The translations under genes were made by a program, and so were the position numbers. This document shows positions 41,401-48,173 of a stretch of 64,000 nucleotides of DNA, piece after piece (positions within the stretch are counted from its first letter, which is position 1; every line of letters starts with the position of its first letter). Origin of the DNA: CAZDFU01 sp964504985 (GTDB lineage: Bacteria; Patescibacteriota; Microgenomatia; Daviesbacterales; UBA10151); assembly GCA_964504985.1 (NCBI GenBank), contig CAZDFU010000002.1:13182-77181 (forward strand). Direction: 5' to 3'. The notes beneath the pieces are model-generated. The model saw nothing but the letters and a program-made list of their open reading frames with translations. It searched no databases and was not told the origin of the DNA.

Positions 41401-42800
41401 GTATCAGGCAAGGCGCTGCTTAAGTCTATTGGAGAGTTGGCTGATCCTAAAGATACCCAGGATGGACTAGTATCACCTTTGGCAAAAGCGGTATTTGATG
41501 CCCTAACTTCAAAAGTAATATCAGTTCCGGCAGCAAGACTTTCATTCCAGGATAAGGTTGAGTAAATAGTTGAGGTAGAGTTTGTATCTTTAACCTCTGA
41601 TATTTGAGTACCGCTGGTTCCGTATGTTTTATATTTTTCTGTAAAAATAAAATCATCCCCAAAATTAGTTGGCCAAGTAGAACCGCTATTGGTTGATTTA
41701 TATCCCCCTCCGCCAGTATAATCCGTGCTGCTGTTTTCACGGTACCAATCATAATCATCAGTGTCTGAGGTATTTGCCCGATGTACTACAATAGCGTATT
41801 GTGTGCCTGTGGTAACCGGGGCAGGTGAGGAAAAAACAAAGTTCACATTTCCCTTTGCGGTGGGAAGAGATGTAGGACTAACTGAGGCTGTTGCCAGGGG
41901 AGATGATGCGGTAGGTAAACCGCTGCTGGTGTTTCTAATTTCAACTGTCACATCTCCTGAACCATCATCGCTATTTTGTTTTCTTAGGCTTAAAGTTAAG
42001 CCAGTCAGCATTCCGTTTTGGGCAGGGGTGAAAGTTTGAGCTAACCATTTGGCACTGTCGAAAGTTTCTGCCGTTGTCCCTGTTGTTTGCAATTGATCAA
42101 CTATCTCTGAACCCAAGGCATTAGTCACACTGCCATCGCCACCTCCCACATCAGTGACAGTAGTTCCCGAAGAGGTTCCATTATTAAAATCTGTGACGGT
42201 GGTTACCACAAAGATAGTAAAATGGTTTAAACCTGTAATAGTGAGAGTATCTGTTTGGGCTGTTACTCCTCCTAAAGTAACAAAGGTCTGGTTATCTTCT
42301 GAGGCTTTAACCTCTACCTGTTCAGTTTTTGGGGTAGGCAAAGTTAAGGTATATTCAAAGGTACCATTTTCCATAGTAGAAGTGATATCATAAGCTTTGT
42401 CTGTCACAGGGTTTAAATTGTCATCTCCCAGGGAATTTACAGGTACTTCTTTAATTGAGATTTTGCCCGGGTTGGAAGGAAGTTTATTGAATTTTAATGT
42501 TACTTTATCATTTTGCGGAGCTTTGTATAATTGGTCAATCCTGACGTTTTCATGGGTGATGGCTATACCGCCGGGCCCATTATCCCAATCCAATACAGAT
42601 AAGGAAGCTGGCTCAACTGCTACAGCAGGAGAAACTGTTGCCGAAGCTGTAGACTCAAAAGATGTGTCTAAAACAACCTGACTATTTAACTGAGCAGAAG
42701 TAGTGGCTTCCTGGGCCAGAACCGGGAAAGTATATTGCCCAAACAATAATAAAAAGACAGTAATTAAACTAAACGCCTTTTTTAAACCTTTAAAAAACAT
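38493..42800 (-). CDS. Large surface protein with SdrD-B-like and Ig-like domains
   Basis: This is a predicted cell-surface adhesin or stalk of 1435 residues. The signal peptide spans ~1-29 (SLITVFLLLFGQYTFPVLAQ). The middle part has a cadherin/Ig-like repeat (RPPSFDAIANQTVNEDVG...). Two prealbumin-like repeats end in TVTCTFTN and TITCTFTN. At least three SdrD-B-like repeats follow (ISGYKFIDTNGDGVWD..., LPGTYRVCED; ISGWKFEDMIADGSY..., RPGTYRVREA; FKWKDLNADGEWDKGELG). A Ser/Thr-rich stretch leads to a C-terminal TM (~1415-1432). VLGVS occurs at ~1351 and ~1367. No LPxTG is visible. Its base composition looks richer in GC than its neighbours. Confidence 0.82.
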   Translation of the reverse strand: MFFKGLKKAFSLITVFLLLFGQYTFPVLAQEATTSAQLNSQVVLDTSFESTASATVSPAVAVEPASLSVLDWDNGPGGIAITHENVRIDQLYKAPQNDKVTLKFNKLPSNPGKISIKEVPVNSLGDDNLNPVTDKAYDITSTMENGTFEYTLTLPTPKTEQVEVKASEDNQTFVTLGGVTAQTDTLTITGLNHFTIFVVTTVTDFNNGTSSGTTVTDVGGGDGSVTNALGSEIVDQLQTTGTTAETFDSAKWLAQTFTPAQNGMLTGLTLSLRKQNSDDGSGDVTVEIRNTSSGLPTASSPLATASVSPTSLPTAKGNVNFVFSSPAPVTTGTQYAIVVHRANTSDTDDYDWYRENSSTDYTGGGGYKSTNSGSTWPTNFGDDFIFTEKYKTYGTSGTQISEVKDTNSTSTIYSTLSWNESLAAGTDITFEVRASNTAFAKGDTSPSWVSLGSANSPIDLSSALPDTYQYFQWRATTSGTVNTTPTLQDVTVNYNRPPSFDAIANQTVNEDVGAQNITITNISPGPSDESDQTVILSATSNDASVVPNPTVSGSGATRTLTYTPVANSSGTATITVTATDSLDLFFSRTFDITVIPNGHVVIVKDAISNNAQDFTFHNNFGNGNPDTFQLDDDGSETNTLKKSQDSEVFPGNYAVSEDEVPGWKLSSAVCSDGSSVDAIDVSAGETVTCTFTNKELATIVLVKNTLGGDDTFDFEMSSQNLPASSSQITTLANSGSQTFTDIDPDDTYSISENVPEGWDLTSSSCTGTNTPDSITPNTGETITCTFTNTKRGSISGYKFIDTNGDGVWDRENEWEEDSWRITLSGGPNNDTTLESWTGDADTGQYLFENLLPGTYRVCEDIATSTDNFDGWTQTTPLNNPICPDGTNGYEITLSAGENSENNDFGNFKKITISGWKFEDMIADGSYNPNDPNHPDQRLSGWTIFIDGNSNGVFDEGEKSATTGEDGSYSLDNLRPGTYRVREASQSGWIQTTTNPSDIEAQSGNDVSGIDFGNFKKVIIDIFKWKDLNADGEWDKGELGIGGWDMRIEEAIKTLASTPNPVEGQPPVMTEEIIYGGLRILPTNDDGKASFEVDKPGTYRMTESTQDNFQRTHPQVDSFFDIFVEVGGQTTEGETSITKDKNDQPLRFGNAPFQQLSDAKFVPTSGDGSSTSSIVVLGDSTINVSVNGGTSSVSLPANTIITRTDGGLIDTSLLSAQNVTTGSLSGLGTGVVVDGAMQWGIPNLGLSFSSPITINIYVGTALNGQTLNVVRSSSTSSGWTSDGIVAPATCVVSNGLCIFQATKASYYATTHTGSTSTSTSSTSSSSGGDGGDGLGCAVHDCSVRSTSPQNQVLGVSIQPTAVGFASGVLGVSGENQQGNIGVGEQGQVQGEATESSQPAAQAQKKAGEGLPFNVKVVMVIVVLLLGGFVLFRLIIK

Positions 42801-42820
42801 TTTATCTGACTAATAGCCAG

Positions 42821-42850
42821 ATATTATCCTATAAAGAGGAGATAAAGCAA
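42821..42850 (-). promoter_or_regulatory. Candidate promoter of the surface-protein gene
   Basis: TTGCTT (42845-42850), 18 nt, TAATAT (42821-42826), 20 nt before the ATG at 42800. No SD is seen. Confidence 0.4.
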
Positions 42851-42874
42851 TAAGGGATTTCTGGGATAACAAAA

Positions 42875-43948
42875 TTATCCTAAAGATGACCCTTTGAAGA
42901 TTTTGGGGGTCAACCATTCTGGTTCAACTGTCTCGGAAATCACCCCTTCTTCTGCTGGTCTTTCTTCAGGAGAAGGTTGCGCTGAAAATGAAGGCTGTGA
43001 TTGTGTAACAGTTTCATGGTCACCTGCATCAGCCACAGGCTGAGAAGGAGCAGTTGAAGCAAGTGAAGAAGCTGCAAAGTCAGGAATGCTTTGTACTTGC
43101 CCTTGAGACTGATTTTTTGGCATTAAGGCACTCCAATCATAAGCTTGGGTAACTGGTTGCGGTTGAGACACTGGAGTTGTAAATGTTTGCGAACCTGGTT
43201 TCCTGCTGCCAACTCTTAACAAAGTTGCAACAGCCATATAAGCTTCAGGTCCCAGATTGGGATTTGTTAAATTACTTGTAGCTTCAAAGATTCCTGCTAA
43301 TAAGTTACTTCCTGCATCTGCGTCTAAAGTAAAACCCAAGTCAGAAATCACATTAGTCATTACCTCAGAAACAGAAGAAGCATTGTTATCCGCTACATTA
43401 GTTTGACCAAAATTGGTGTTAGCAGGTTGAATATCAATATTCACAATATGAGAACCGGAGAAAGCTTGACTATTGTTCTGATAAATTTGACCCAAAGCAT
43501 TTAAATTGGCAGCACCTATTACAAAAATTAAATTAAAACCACTGCCTTGATAGTGCGGGACAATCCTTCTTGGCTGGAAAGTCTGACCAGGTAAAACATG
43601 AAAGACTAAATTTAAGTTACTGTTTTCTGCATACCAGTCTAATTTTTCTAAAGCAGGTACAGTATTATCTGAAGCAGCTACCCCTTCTAAAGTTAGGGTT
43701 AAATTTCCACCCTCTGTAACAGGCAAAGTTTTTTGTATATGATCTATTCCAAAAAGATGAGACTGGCCAACTGTTATATCTGTCTCACAAACAACGCTTA
43801 CTTGCTTACCTGAGGCTTCTGATACCAAAAATAAAGCAAGTCCTGAAGCTAAGGTATCAATTGAAGCATTAGAAGGTAAAGCAATTAAGATGCTTTTGGC
43901 AGTTGGGAGTAAATTCTTAAGCTCAACAAGCTGTGAGTCGTATTTCAT
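42875..43948 (-). CDS. Degenerate DHH-family (NrnA-like) protein
   Basis: This has the layout of DHH phosphoesterases such as NrnA: an N-terminal SILIALPSNASIDTLASGLALFL (canonical H-x-x-x-D-x-D-x-x-GS), then VNIDIQPANTNFGQTNVADNNASSVSEVM (canonical IDHHxxNxxFGxxNxVDxxASSTAE), then a DHHA1-like ISDLGFTLDADAGSNLLAGIFEATSNLTNPN. The DHH motif itself reads DIQ, and the first motif lacks its His and one Asp. The metal site is therefore probably gone. A ~110-residue Gln/Ser/Pro-rich tail follows. It lies after infB, where nrnA often sits. It has its own promoter. Likely a pseudoenzyme with a binding role. Confidence 0.72.
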   Translation of the reverse strand: MKYDSQLVELKNLLPTAKSILIALPSNASIDTLASGLALFLVSEASGKQVSVVCETDITVGQSHLFGIDHIQKTLPVTEGGNLTLTLEGVAASDNTVPALEKLDWYAENSNLNLVFHVLPGQTFQPRRIVPHYQGSGFNLIFVIGAANLNALGQIYQNNSQAFSGSHIVNIDIQPANTNFGQTNVADNNASSVSEVMTNVISDLGFTLDADAGSNLLAGIFEATSNLTNPNLGPEAYMAVATLLRVGSRKPGSQTFTTPVSQPQPVTQAYDWSALMPKNQSQGQVQSIPDFAASSLASTAPSQPVADAGDHETVTQSQPSFSAQPSPEERPAEEGVISETVEPEWLTPKIFKGSSLG

Positions 43949-43971
43949 TGAGTTTTGAAGCAGTTAACCGG

Positions 43972-44000
43972 ATTTTACCACAAATATCCCATAATTTCAA
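43972..44000 (-). promoter_or_regulatory. Promoter of the DHH-like gene
   Basis: TTGAAA (43995-44000), 17 nt, TAAAAT (43972-43977), in the infB-DHH gap. The 5' UTR is about 16 nt without an SD. Confidence 0.55.
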
Positions 44001-44049
44001 GCGTAAGCGAAGAAATTACAGTCTTCAAGTACTTACAGTCCGCAGAAGT

Positions 44050-45513
44050 TTATATCACCCTAAAGGATTCCACCATATCCCCTGTTTGAAAATCTATGAC
44101 TGGGTCAAAAAGCATTCCACAATCATTACCTTTTTCCACCTTATTTACTTCTTCTTTAACCTTTTTTAAGGATTTGAGTTTAGGTTCACCAATTATTTGG
44201 CCATCTCTTACAACCCTTAATCTTTGTCCTTTGGCAATAGTGCCCTCAAGCATTCTGCAGCCTGCAATCCGCTCATTTTTACCATATGGAAACTCAGCTA
44301 TGATTTCTGCCTTACCTAAAACTTCTTCCAGTTGCCCTACCTCAAGCAAAGTGTTTACTACCTCTTCTATATCTTCCAAAAGTTCATAAATAATATTGTA
44401 ATTTCTAATTAAAACATGTTCATTTTCTGCTAATTTCTGGGCTGTTGGGGCAATTTTAACATTAAACCCAACCACAATAGCTCCTACAGCTTGGGCCAAT
44501 TTTATATTTTCCTCTCCAATTTCTCCTGTGCCAGAGAAGATAACCTTAACAACATCACCACCTTTATTTTGGTCTGGGGCCAACTTCTCAAGCGATGCTT
44601 GAATCGCTTCTAAAGAACCTTGCTTATCAGCTTTAATAATAATCTTTAAACTCTTAGTTTCACCCTGTTTTAATCTATCTACCAAAGAAGTACCCAGTAG
44701 TTGGTAGTCAGCAGTTGGTACTTCTTCACCTAGGGTTGCCCCAACTGCTGGAACAGCTTCCAAGCCTAAAACCTCAATAGGCACAGATGGACCAGCCGAA
44801 TCTACGCTCTTACCAGTTGAATCAACTAATCCACGCACCTTACCTTTTACACCTCCAATTAAAACCGGATCCCCTTTTTTTAGCGTACCATTTCTTATAA
44901 GTAAGGTGGCTATGGGCCCTTTAAATTTATCTAAATTAGCCTCAATAACAACTCCTGCAGGGGAAACTGCTGGATCCCCTTTTAGCTCATTTAGTTCAGC
45001 TACCAAAAGGATTGTTTCGAGCAGCTTATCCACCCCTTCTCCTATTTTGGCTGACAAAGGCACCAGGGGAACATCTCCTCCATATTCTTCTAAATTTATT
45101 TCCCTGTCTGACAATTGTTTTTTTATTTTATTTAATTGAACATTCTTATCTACTCCTGGCAAATCTATTTTATTAACAGCCACAATCATAGGCACTTTGG
45201 CAGACTGGATATGTTTTATGGCCTCAACTGTCTGTGGCATTATCCCATCATCTGCTGCCACTACCAAAACAGCTATATCTGCCACTTTAGCACCCCTTGA
45301 TCTCATTTTTTCAAAAGCAGCATGACCAGGAGTATCAATAAAAGTTATTAGTTTTGAGTTATGAGTTACTTGGTAAGCACCAATATGTTGGGTAATCCCC
45401 CCATGCTCTTTAGCAGCCACTGAAGATTTTCTTATAAAGTCTAACAATGTGGTTTTACCGTGGTCTACGTGGCCAAGTATAGTTACTATTGGCGGTCTGA
45501 TAATTTGACTCAT
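44050..45513 (-). CDS. infB: Translation initiation factor IF-2, short form
   Basis: IF-2 is the GTPase that brings initiator tRNA to the 30S subunit. At 487 residues it starts directly at the G domain ([46 protein letters not shown]) and keeps domains II, III and the C-terminal C1/C2 ([26 protein letters not shown]...). The long variable N-terminal region of other bacteria is absent. GGGGAGG before the ATG is a strong SD. AGTTGGTAG-type repeats encode parts of the domain II/III linker ([12 protein letters not shown]) and of the segment after the G1 helix (VTHNSKLIT). Confidence 0.95.
   Translation of the reverse strand: MSQIIRPPIVTILGHVDHGKTTLLDFIRKSSVAAKEHGGITQHIGAYQVTHNSKLITFIDTPGHAAFEKMRSRGAKVADIAVLVVAADDGIMPQTVEAIKHIQSAKVPMIVAVNKIDLPGVDKNVQLNKIKKQLSDREINLEEYGGDVPLVPLSAKIGEGVDKLLETILLVAELNELKGDPAVSPAGVVIEANLDKFKGPIATLLIRNGTLKKGDPVLIGGVKGKVRGLVDSTGKSVDSAGPSVPIEVLGLEAVPAVGATLGEEVPTADYQLLGTSLVDRLKQGETKSLKIIIKADKQGSLEAIQASLEKLAPDQNKGGDVVKVIFSGTGEIGEENIKLAQAVGAIVVGFNVKIAPTAQKLAENEHVLIRNYNIIYELLEDIEEVVNTLLEVGQLEEVLGKAEIIAEFPYGKNERIAGCRMLEGTIAKGQRLRVVRDGQIIGEPKLKSLKKVKEEVNKVEKGNDCGMLFDPVIDFQTGDMVESFRVI
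44697..44720. repeat. AGTTGGTA repeat within infB
   Basis: GTAGTTGGTA then GTCAGCAGTTGGTA: two AGTTGGTA copies in the inter-domain linker of IF-2. Similar in type to 46747-46770. Confidence 0.5.
45342..45375. repeat. AGTTATTAG/GAGTTATGAGTTAC tract within infB
   Basis: AAGTTATTAGTTTTGAGTTATGAGTTACTTGGTAA-type sequence encodes the stretch before DTPGH. It resembles the tracts at 46747-46770 and 2988-3020. Confidence 0.45.
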
Positions 45514-45530
45514 ACTTAATCCTCCCCATA

Positions 45531-46742
45531 CTACACTTTTTTATCTTCATTTTCTTTCAATGCTTCTTCTAATTGTTCTTTTTCTTCTTTCTCATTTTCT
45601 TCATCAACTGCTCTTTCCAAAACTTCCCCTGCTTCCTCAGCTTTTTGCTTTTCCTCCCCAGTTGTTGCATTTTCTTCTGCTTCTTTCACTTCCTCTTCTA
45701 TTTGTTGCTTTTCTTCTTCCTTGGTTTCTGCCTGAGGCTCAGAGCCGGGGGCCTTTACGCTTTCGCTCTCTATTTCCGGTTCTTCTGCTCCTTCAATATC
45801 AATCTTCCAACCTGTTAATTTGGCAGCCAGCCTGACATTTTGCCCTTTTTTTCCTATGGCCAAAGACAATTGGGATTGAGGTACAGTGACTGTTGCCACC
45901 CTATTATCCTCATCTAACCTAACCTGGATATCTTTGGCAGGAGACAGGGCTCCAGCAATAAATCTGGCAGGATCATCCGAATAGGAAATAATATCAATCT
46001 TTTCATCCCCCAGCTCACTCATCACAGCTTGAACCCTGACTCCTTTTTGTCCTACTAGCGAACCTACCGGGTCAACACCTTCTTGGGTGGAAACCGCTGC
46101 AATCTTAGATCTGGAACCAGCCTCCCTGGCAATCACCTTAATCTCAACTGCACCTGATTGAATTTCAGGAACCTCTAAAGCAAATAGGGCTTTTACTAAA
46201 GCTGGATCTGAGCGGGAAACTACCACTTCTGATCCTCTGCCTCCTTCTTTTATTTCTTTAACCAAAAACTTTAATCTTTGATTTTGAATATAAGTTTCAT
46301 TGTGAACTTGCTCAGATGGAGGTAATACCCCTTCAGCACGGCCTAAATCTATAAAATAAGTATTGCCTTCCTGCCTTTGAATACTGCCTGAGATAACAGT
46401 CCCTACTTTGCTTTCATATTCTGCCAGAATAGCCCCTCTTTCAGCTTCATTTAATTTTTGCATAATTACCTGCTTTGCAATTGAGGCAGCAATTCTGGCA
46501 AATCCAGGAGGAGTAATATTTTTATCCTTGTCAAAAATAGAAATCTCACCAGTTACAGGGTCTACCTTAGAGGTAAATTGCTCAAAATCTTCTGGAATTA
46601 CCTCATTCCTCAAAGTTAAATCTTTTTTATAGGCAGCTAAGGCAGCCTGACGGATGGCATCTAACACCACCTCTACATCTACCCCTTTTTCAGAGGCTAT
46701 TTGATTTAATGCTGCAGCAAATTCTGTTCTAGCTTGAGCCAT
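45531..46742 (-). CDS. nusA: Transcription termination/antitermination factor NusA
   Basis: NusA binds RNA polymerase and modulates pausing and hairpin termination. It has 403 residues: N-terminal domain, S1 domain (GTVISGSIQRQEGNTYFIDLGRAEGVLPPSEQ), KH1 (REAGSRSKIAAVSTQEGVDPVGSLVGQKGVRVQAVMSEL) and KH2 (LSLAIGKKGQNVRLAAKLTGWKI). A ~75-residue Glu/Lys-rich tail replaces the acidic repeats of E. coli. nusA-infB are 17 bp apart, with an SD before infB. Its leader has a promoter and a terminator-like hairpin, so NusA may regulate its own synthesis. Confidence 0.95.
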   Translation of the reverse strand: MAQARTEFAAALNQIASEKGVDVEVVLDAIRQAALAAYKKDLTLRNEVIPEDFEQFTSKVDPVTGEISIFDKDKNITPPGFARIAASIAKQVIMQKLNEAERGAILAEYESKVGTVISGSIQRQEGNTYFIDLGRAEGVLPPSEQVHNETYIQNQRLKFLVKEIKEGGRGSEVVVSRSDPALVKALFALEVPEIQSGAVEIKVIAREAGSRSKIAAVSTQEGVDPVGSLVGQKGVRVQAVMSELGDEKIDIISYSDDPARFIAGALSPAKDIQVRLDEDNRVATVTVPQSQLSLAIGKKGQNVRLAAKLTGWKIDIEGAEEPEIESESVKAPGSEPQAETKEEEKQQIEEEVKEAEENATTGEEKQKAEEAGEVLERAVDEENEKEEKEQLEEALKENEDKKV

Positions 46743-46746
46743 AATT

Positions 46747-46770
46747 TAGTTATTAGTTGGTAGTTATTAG
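46747..46770. repeat. AGTTATTAGTTGGTAGTTATTAG tract before nusA
   Basis: A TAGTTATTAG unit occurs twice around a TTGGTAG centre, 4 nt upstream of the nusA ATG. Related tracts lie inside infB and at the rplV 3' end. Confidence 0.55.
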
Positions 46771-46776
46771 TCCGTA

Positions 46777-46820
46777 CTTAATTAAAAAGGTGGGACTAGC
46801 CCACCTTTCAGGTCCCCTGA
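46777..46820 (-). terminator. Candidate attenuator in the nusA leader
   Basis: Minus strand: AAAGGTGGG, loop CTAGT, CCCACCTTT, then TTAATT. The plus arms are 46786-46794 and 46800-46808. An upstream GGGAC (46812-46816) can instead pair with GTCCC (46792-46796) and break the stem. It lies between the nusA promoter and start codon. Confidence 0.65.
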
Positions 46821-46834
46821 CTATTAACAAAGGT

Positions 46835-46863
46835 ATTTTAATCTTATCTTAAATTGAAGTCAA
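46835..46863 (-). promoter_or_regulatory. nusA-infB promoter
   Basis: TTGACT (46858-46863), 17 nt, TAAAAT (46835-46840). One of the best-formed promoters in the window. The predicted leader is about 85-90 nt. Confidence 0.7.
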
Positions 46864-46906
46864 GCTATTAAGCGTCTAAGTAAAGGGGGACTAAATCATG
46901 CTGATA

Positions 46907-47827
46907 TTAAAACCAACCCTTTTTCTTACCCTGAAGGTTATATAATTCTTCATATAATTGTCTTTCCTGTTTTGAGGGGTTTTTGGGAACCTCCAAATTT
47001 ACCCTGACATAGTGATCCCCGTGACCTGCAGAACCTAAACGCGGAGCACCTTTGCCTTTAAGTTTTACCAAAGACCCTGGTTGAGTACCAGGAGGAACCT
47101 TTACTTTAACTTTTCCATGTACAGTATTTACTTCAAATATATCTCCTAAGACCAGCTGAGGAATATTGACTGTAATTTCAGAAAAAATATCAGACCCTTC
47201 TCTTAGAAACTCAGGGTGGCGGCTGACTTGAAAAATAATATCCAGCCCGTCAGATGAGGAACCAAACCTCATTTTCGTACCAGAATCCACCCCTGCCGGC
47301 ACTTTAATCTTCATCCTCTTTCTCTCCAGTCTTCCCTGGCTGCCTCTTGATTCAACTTCAACTTCTTTGGTAACCCCTTTTATTGCCTCATCAAAACTTA
47401 AGTTCAACTGATAAGTTGGTCTTCTTCTATAAGTTTCTCCAAACCCACCCATGCCAAAAATTTGTTCAAACAGCTCAAATGGATCCTCAAATCCCCCAAA
47501 ATCCCCTCCAAAAGCAGATCCCCCTGAAGATGACCAGCTATAAGTTCTAAAACCACCCTGACCCCCAAACGGACCGCCTCCACCAAAGCCCCCTCCTGAA
47601 GAAGAGGTAAAGGCAGAATGGCCAAGCTGATCATATTGTTTTCTTTTTGAAGAATCAGACAAAACCTGATAGGCCTCAGATACTTCTTTAAATTTCTCGC
47701 CAGCCCCGGCATTTTTGTCTACATCCGGATGATGTTTTCTGGCCAATTTACGGTAAGCAGATTTTATCTCATCCTCAGAAGCTGATTTGGGTACACCAAG
47801 TATTTCGTAATAATCTCTTTTTGTCAT
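46907..47827 (-). CDS. dnaJ: DnaJ/CbpA-type co-chaperone without zinc finger
   Basis: This Hsp40 stimulates DnaK. It has 306 residues. The J domain (residues ~1-70) has [12 protein letters not shown] with the HPD motif. A Gly/Phe/Ser-rich linker follows, then two DnaJ C-terminal β domains ([40 protein letters not shown]). The four CxxCxGxG repeats of classic DnaJ are absent, so it is a type II (CbpA-like) protein. A TATAAT and GAGGAAGG precede the ATG. It is separated from dnaK by a terminator. Confidence 0.92.
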   Translation of the reverse strand: MTKRDYYEILGVPKSASEDEIKSAYRKLARKHHPDVDKNAGAGEKFKEVSEAYQVLSDSSKRKQYDQLGHSAFTSSSGGGFGGGGPFGGQGGFRTYSWSSSGGSAFGGDFGGFEDPFELFEQIFGMGGFGETYRRRPTYQLNLSFDEAIKGVTKEVEVESRGSQGRLERKRMKIKVPAGVDSGTKMRFGSSSDGLDIIFQVSRHPEFLREGSDIFSEITVNIPQLVLGDIFEVNTVHGKVKVKVPPGTQPGSLVKLKGKGAPRLGSAGHGDHYVRVNLEVPKNPSKQERQLYEELYNLQGKKKGWF

Positions 47828-47851
47828 AATACCTTCCTCTCATCCGCGTCT

Positions 47852-47857
47852 ATTATA
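47852..47857 (-). promoter_or_regulatory. -10 box of dnaJ
   Basis: Perfect TATAAT, 24 nt before the ATG at 47827, downstream of the dnaK-unit terminator. An SD (GAGGAAGG) is present, so this is a leadered transcript. Confidence 0.6.
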
Positions 47858-47883
47858 CGATAGATCTGTTAATTAGCACACCG

Positions 47884-47910
47884 AATTAAAAAGCCTCGGT
47901 TGCCCGAGGC
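47884..47910 (-). terminator. Rho-independent terminator of the hrcA-grpE-dnaK unit
   Basis: Minus strand: GCCTCGG, loop GCAA, CCGAGGC, then TTTTTAATT. It lies 30 nt after the 77-residue ORF and before the dnaJ promoter. Confidence 0.9.
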
Positions 47911-47939
47911 GTTTAAAAATTTTATCCCCGCCGGTTTAT

Positions 47940-48173
47940 CTATCCAGGCGGTAAATTTTTCCGGAATCTGCGTGTAGTCCCATTGTAAAAACTTAGGCTT
48001 GTTATAACTCTAGGTTTCCTTGGTGGTTTACCCTTCTTTTGTTCCCTTCTGATTCTCTCGTAAGTTGTGTGCATAGATTCCTCAGGAGGGAAAATAGGCC
48101 CGGAAGGAAGATCAATAATTGGCGCTCCCCCTATATCATCTATCCTGCAGTTTACTCTTTCTTGATTACCCAT
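47940..48173 (-). CDS. Small unknown protein coupled to dnaK
   Basis: Seventy-seven residues of no family I know (VNCRIDDIGGAPIIDLPSGPIFPPEESMHTTYERIRREQKKGKPPRKPRV...). The N-terminal half is acidic and rich in Gly/Pro; the C-terminal half is very basic. I see no TM and a single Cys. Its ATG overlaps the dnaK TAA by one base (TAATG), and the terminator follows its stop. It is therefore almost certainly translated with the heat-shock operon. A stress-related or nucleic-acid-binding role is only a guess. Confidence 0.6.
   Translation of the reverse strand: MGNQERVNCRIDDIGGAPIIDLPSGPIFPPEESMHTTYERIRREQKKGKPPRKPRVITSLSFYNGTTRRFRKNLPPG

Noticed and set aside
38493..42800. LPxTG sorting signal on the surface protein
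   Set aside because: The C-terminus has GEGLPFN then a TM, with no LPxTG-like motif and only a short charged end.
45560..45835. Phe/Leu-rich plus-strand ORFs opposite the nusA tail
   Set aside because: They are the antisense of Glu/Lys-rich codons. The apparent TM-like composition is an artefact.
46777..46820. T-box riboswitch before nusA
   Set aside because: GGTGGGACTAG is reminiscent of a T-box core but the AGGGTGGNACCGCG sequence and specifier stem are absent, and nusA is not a T-box target.
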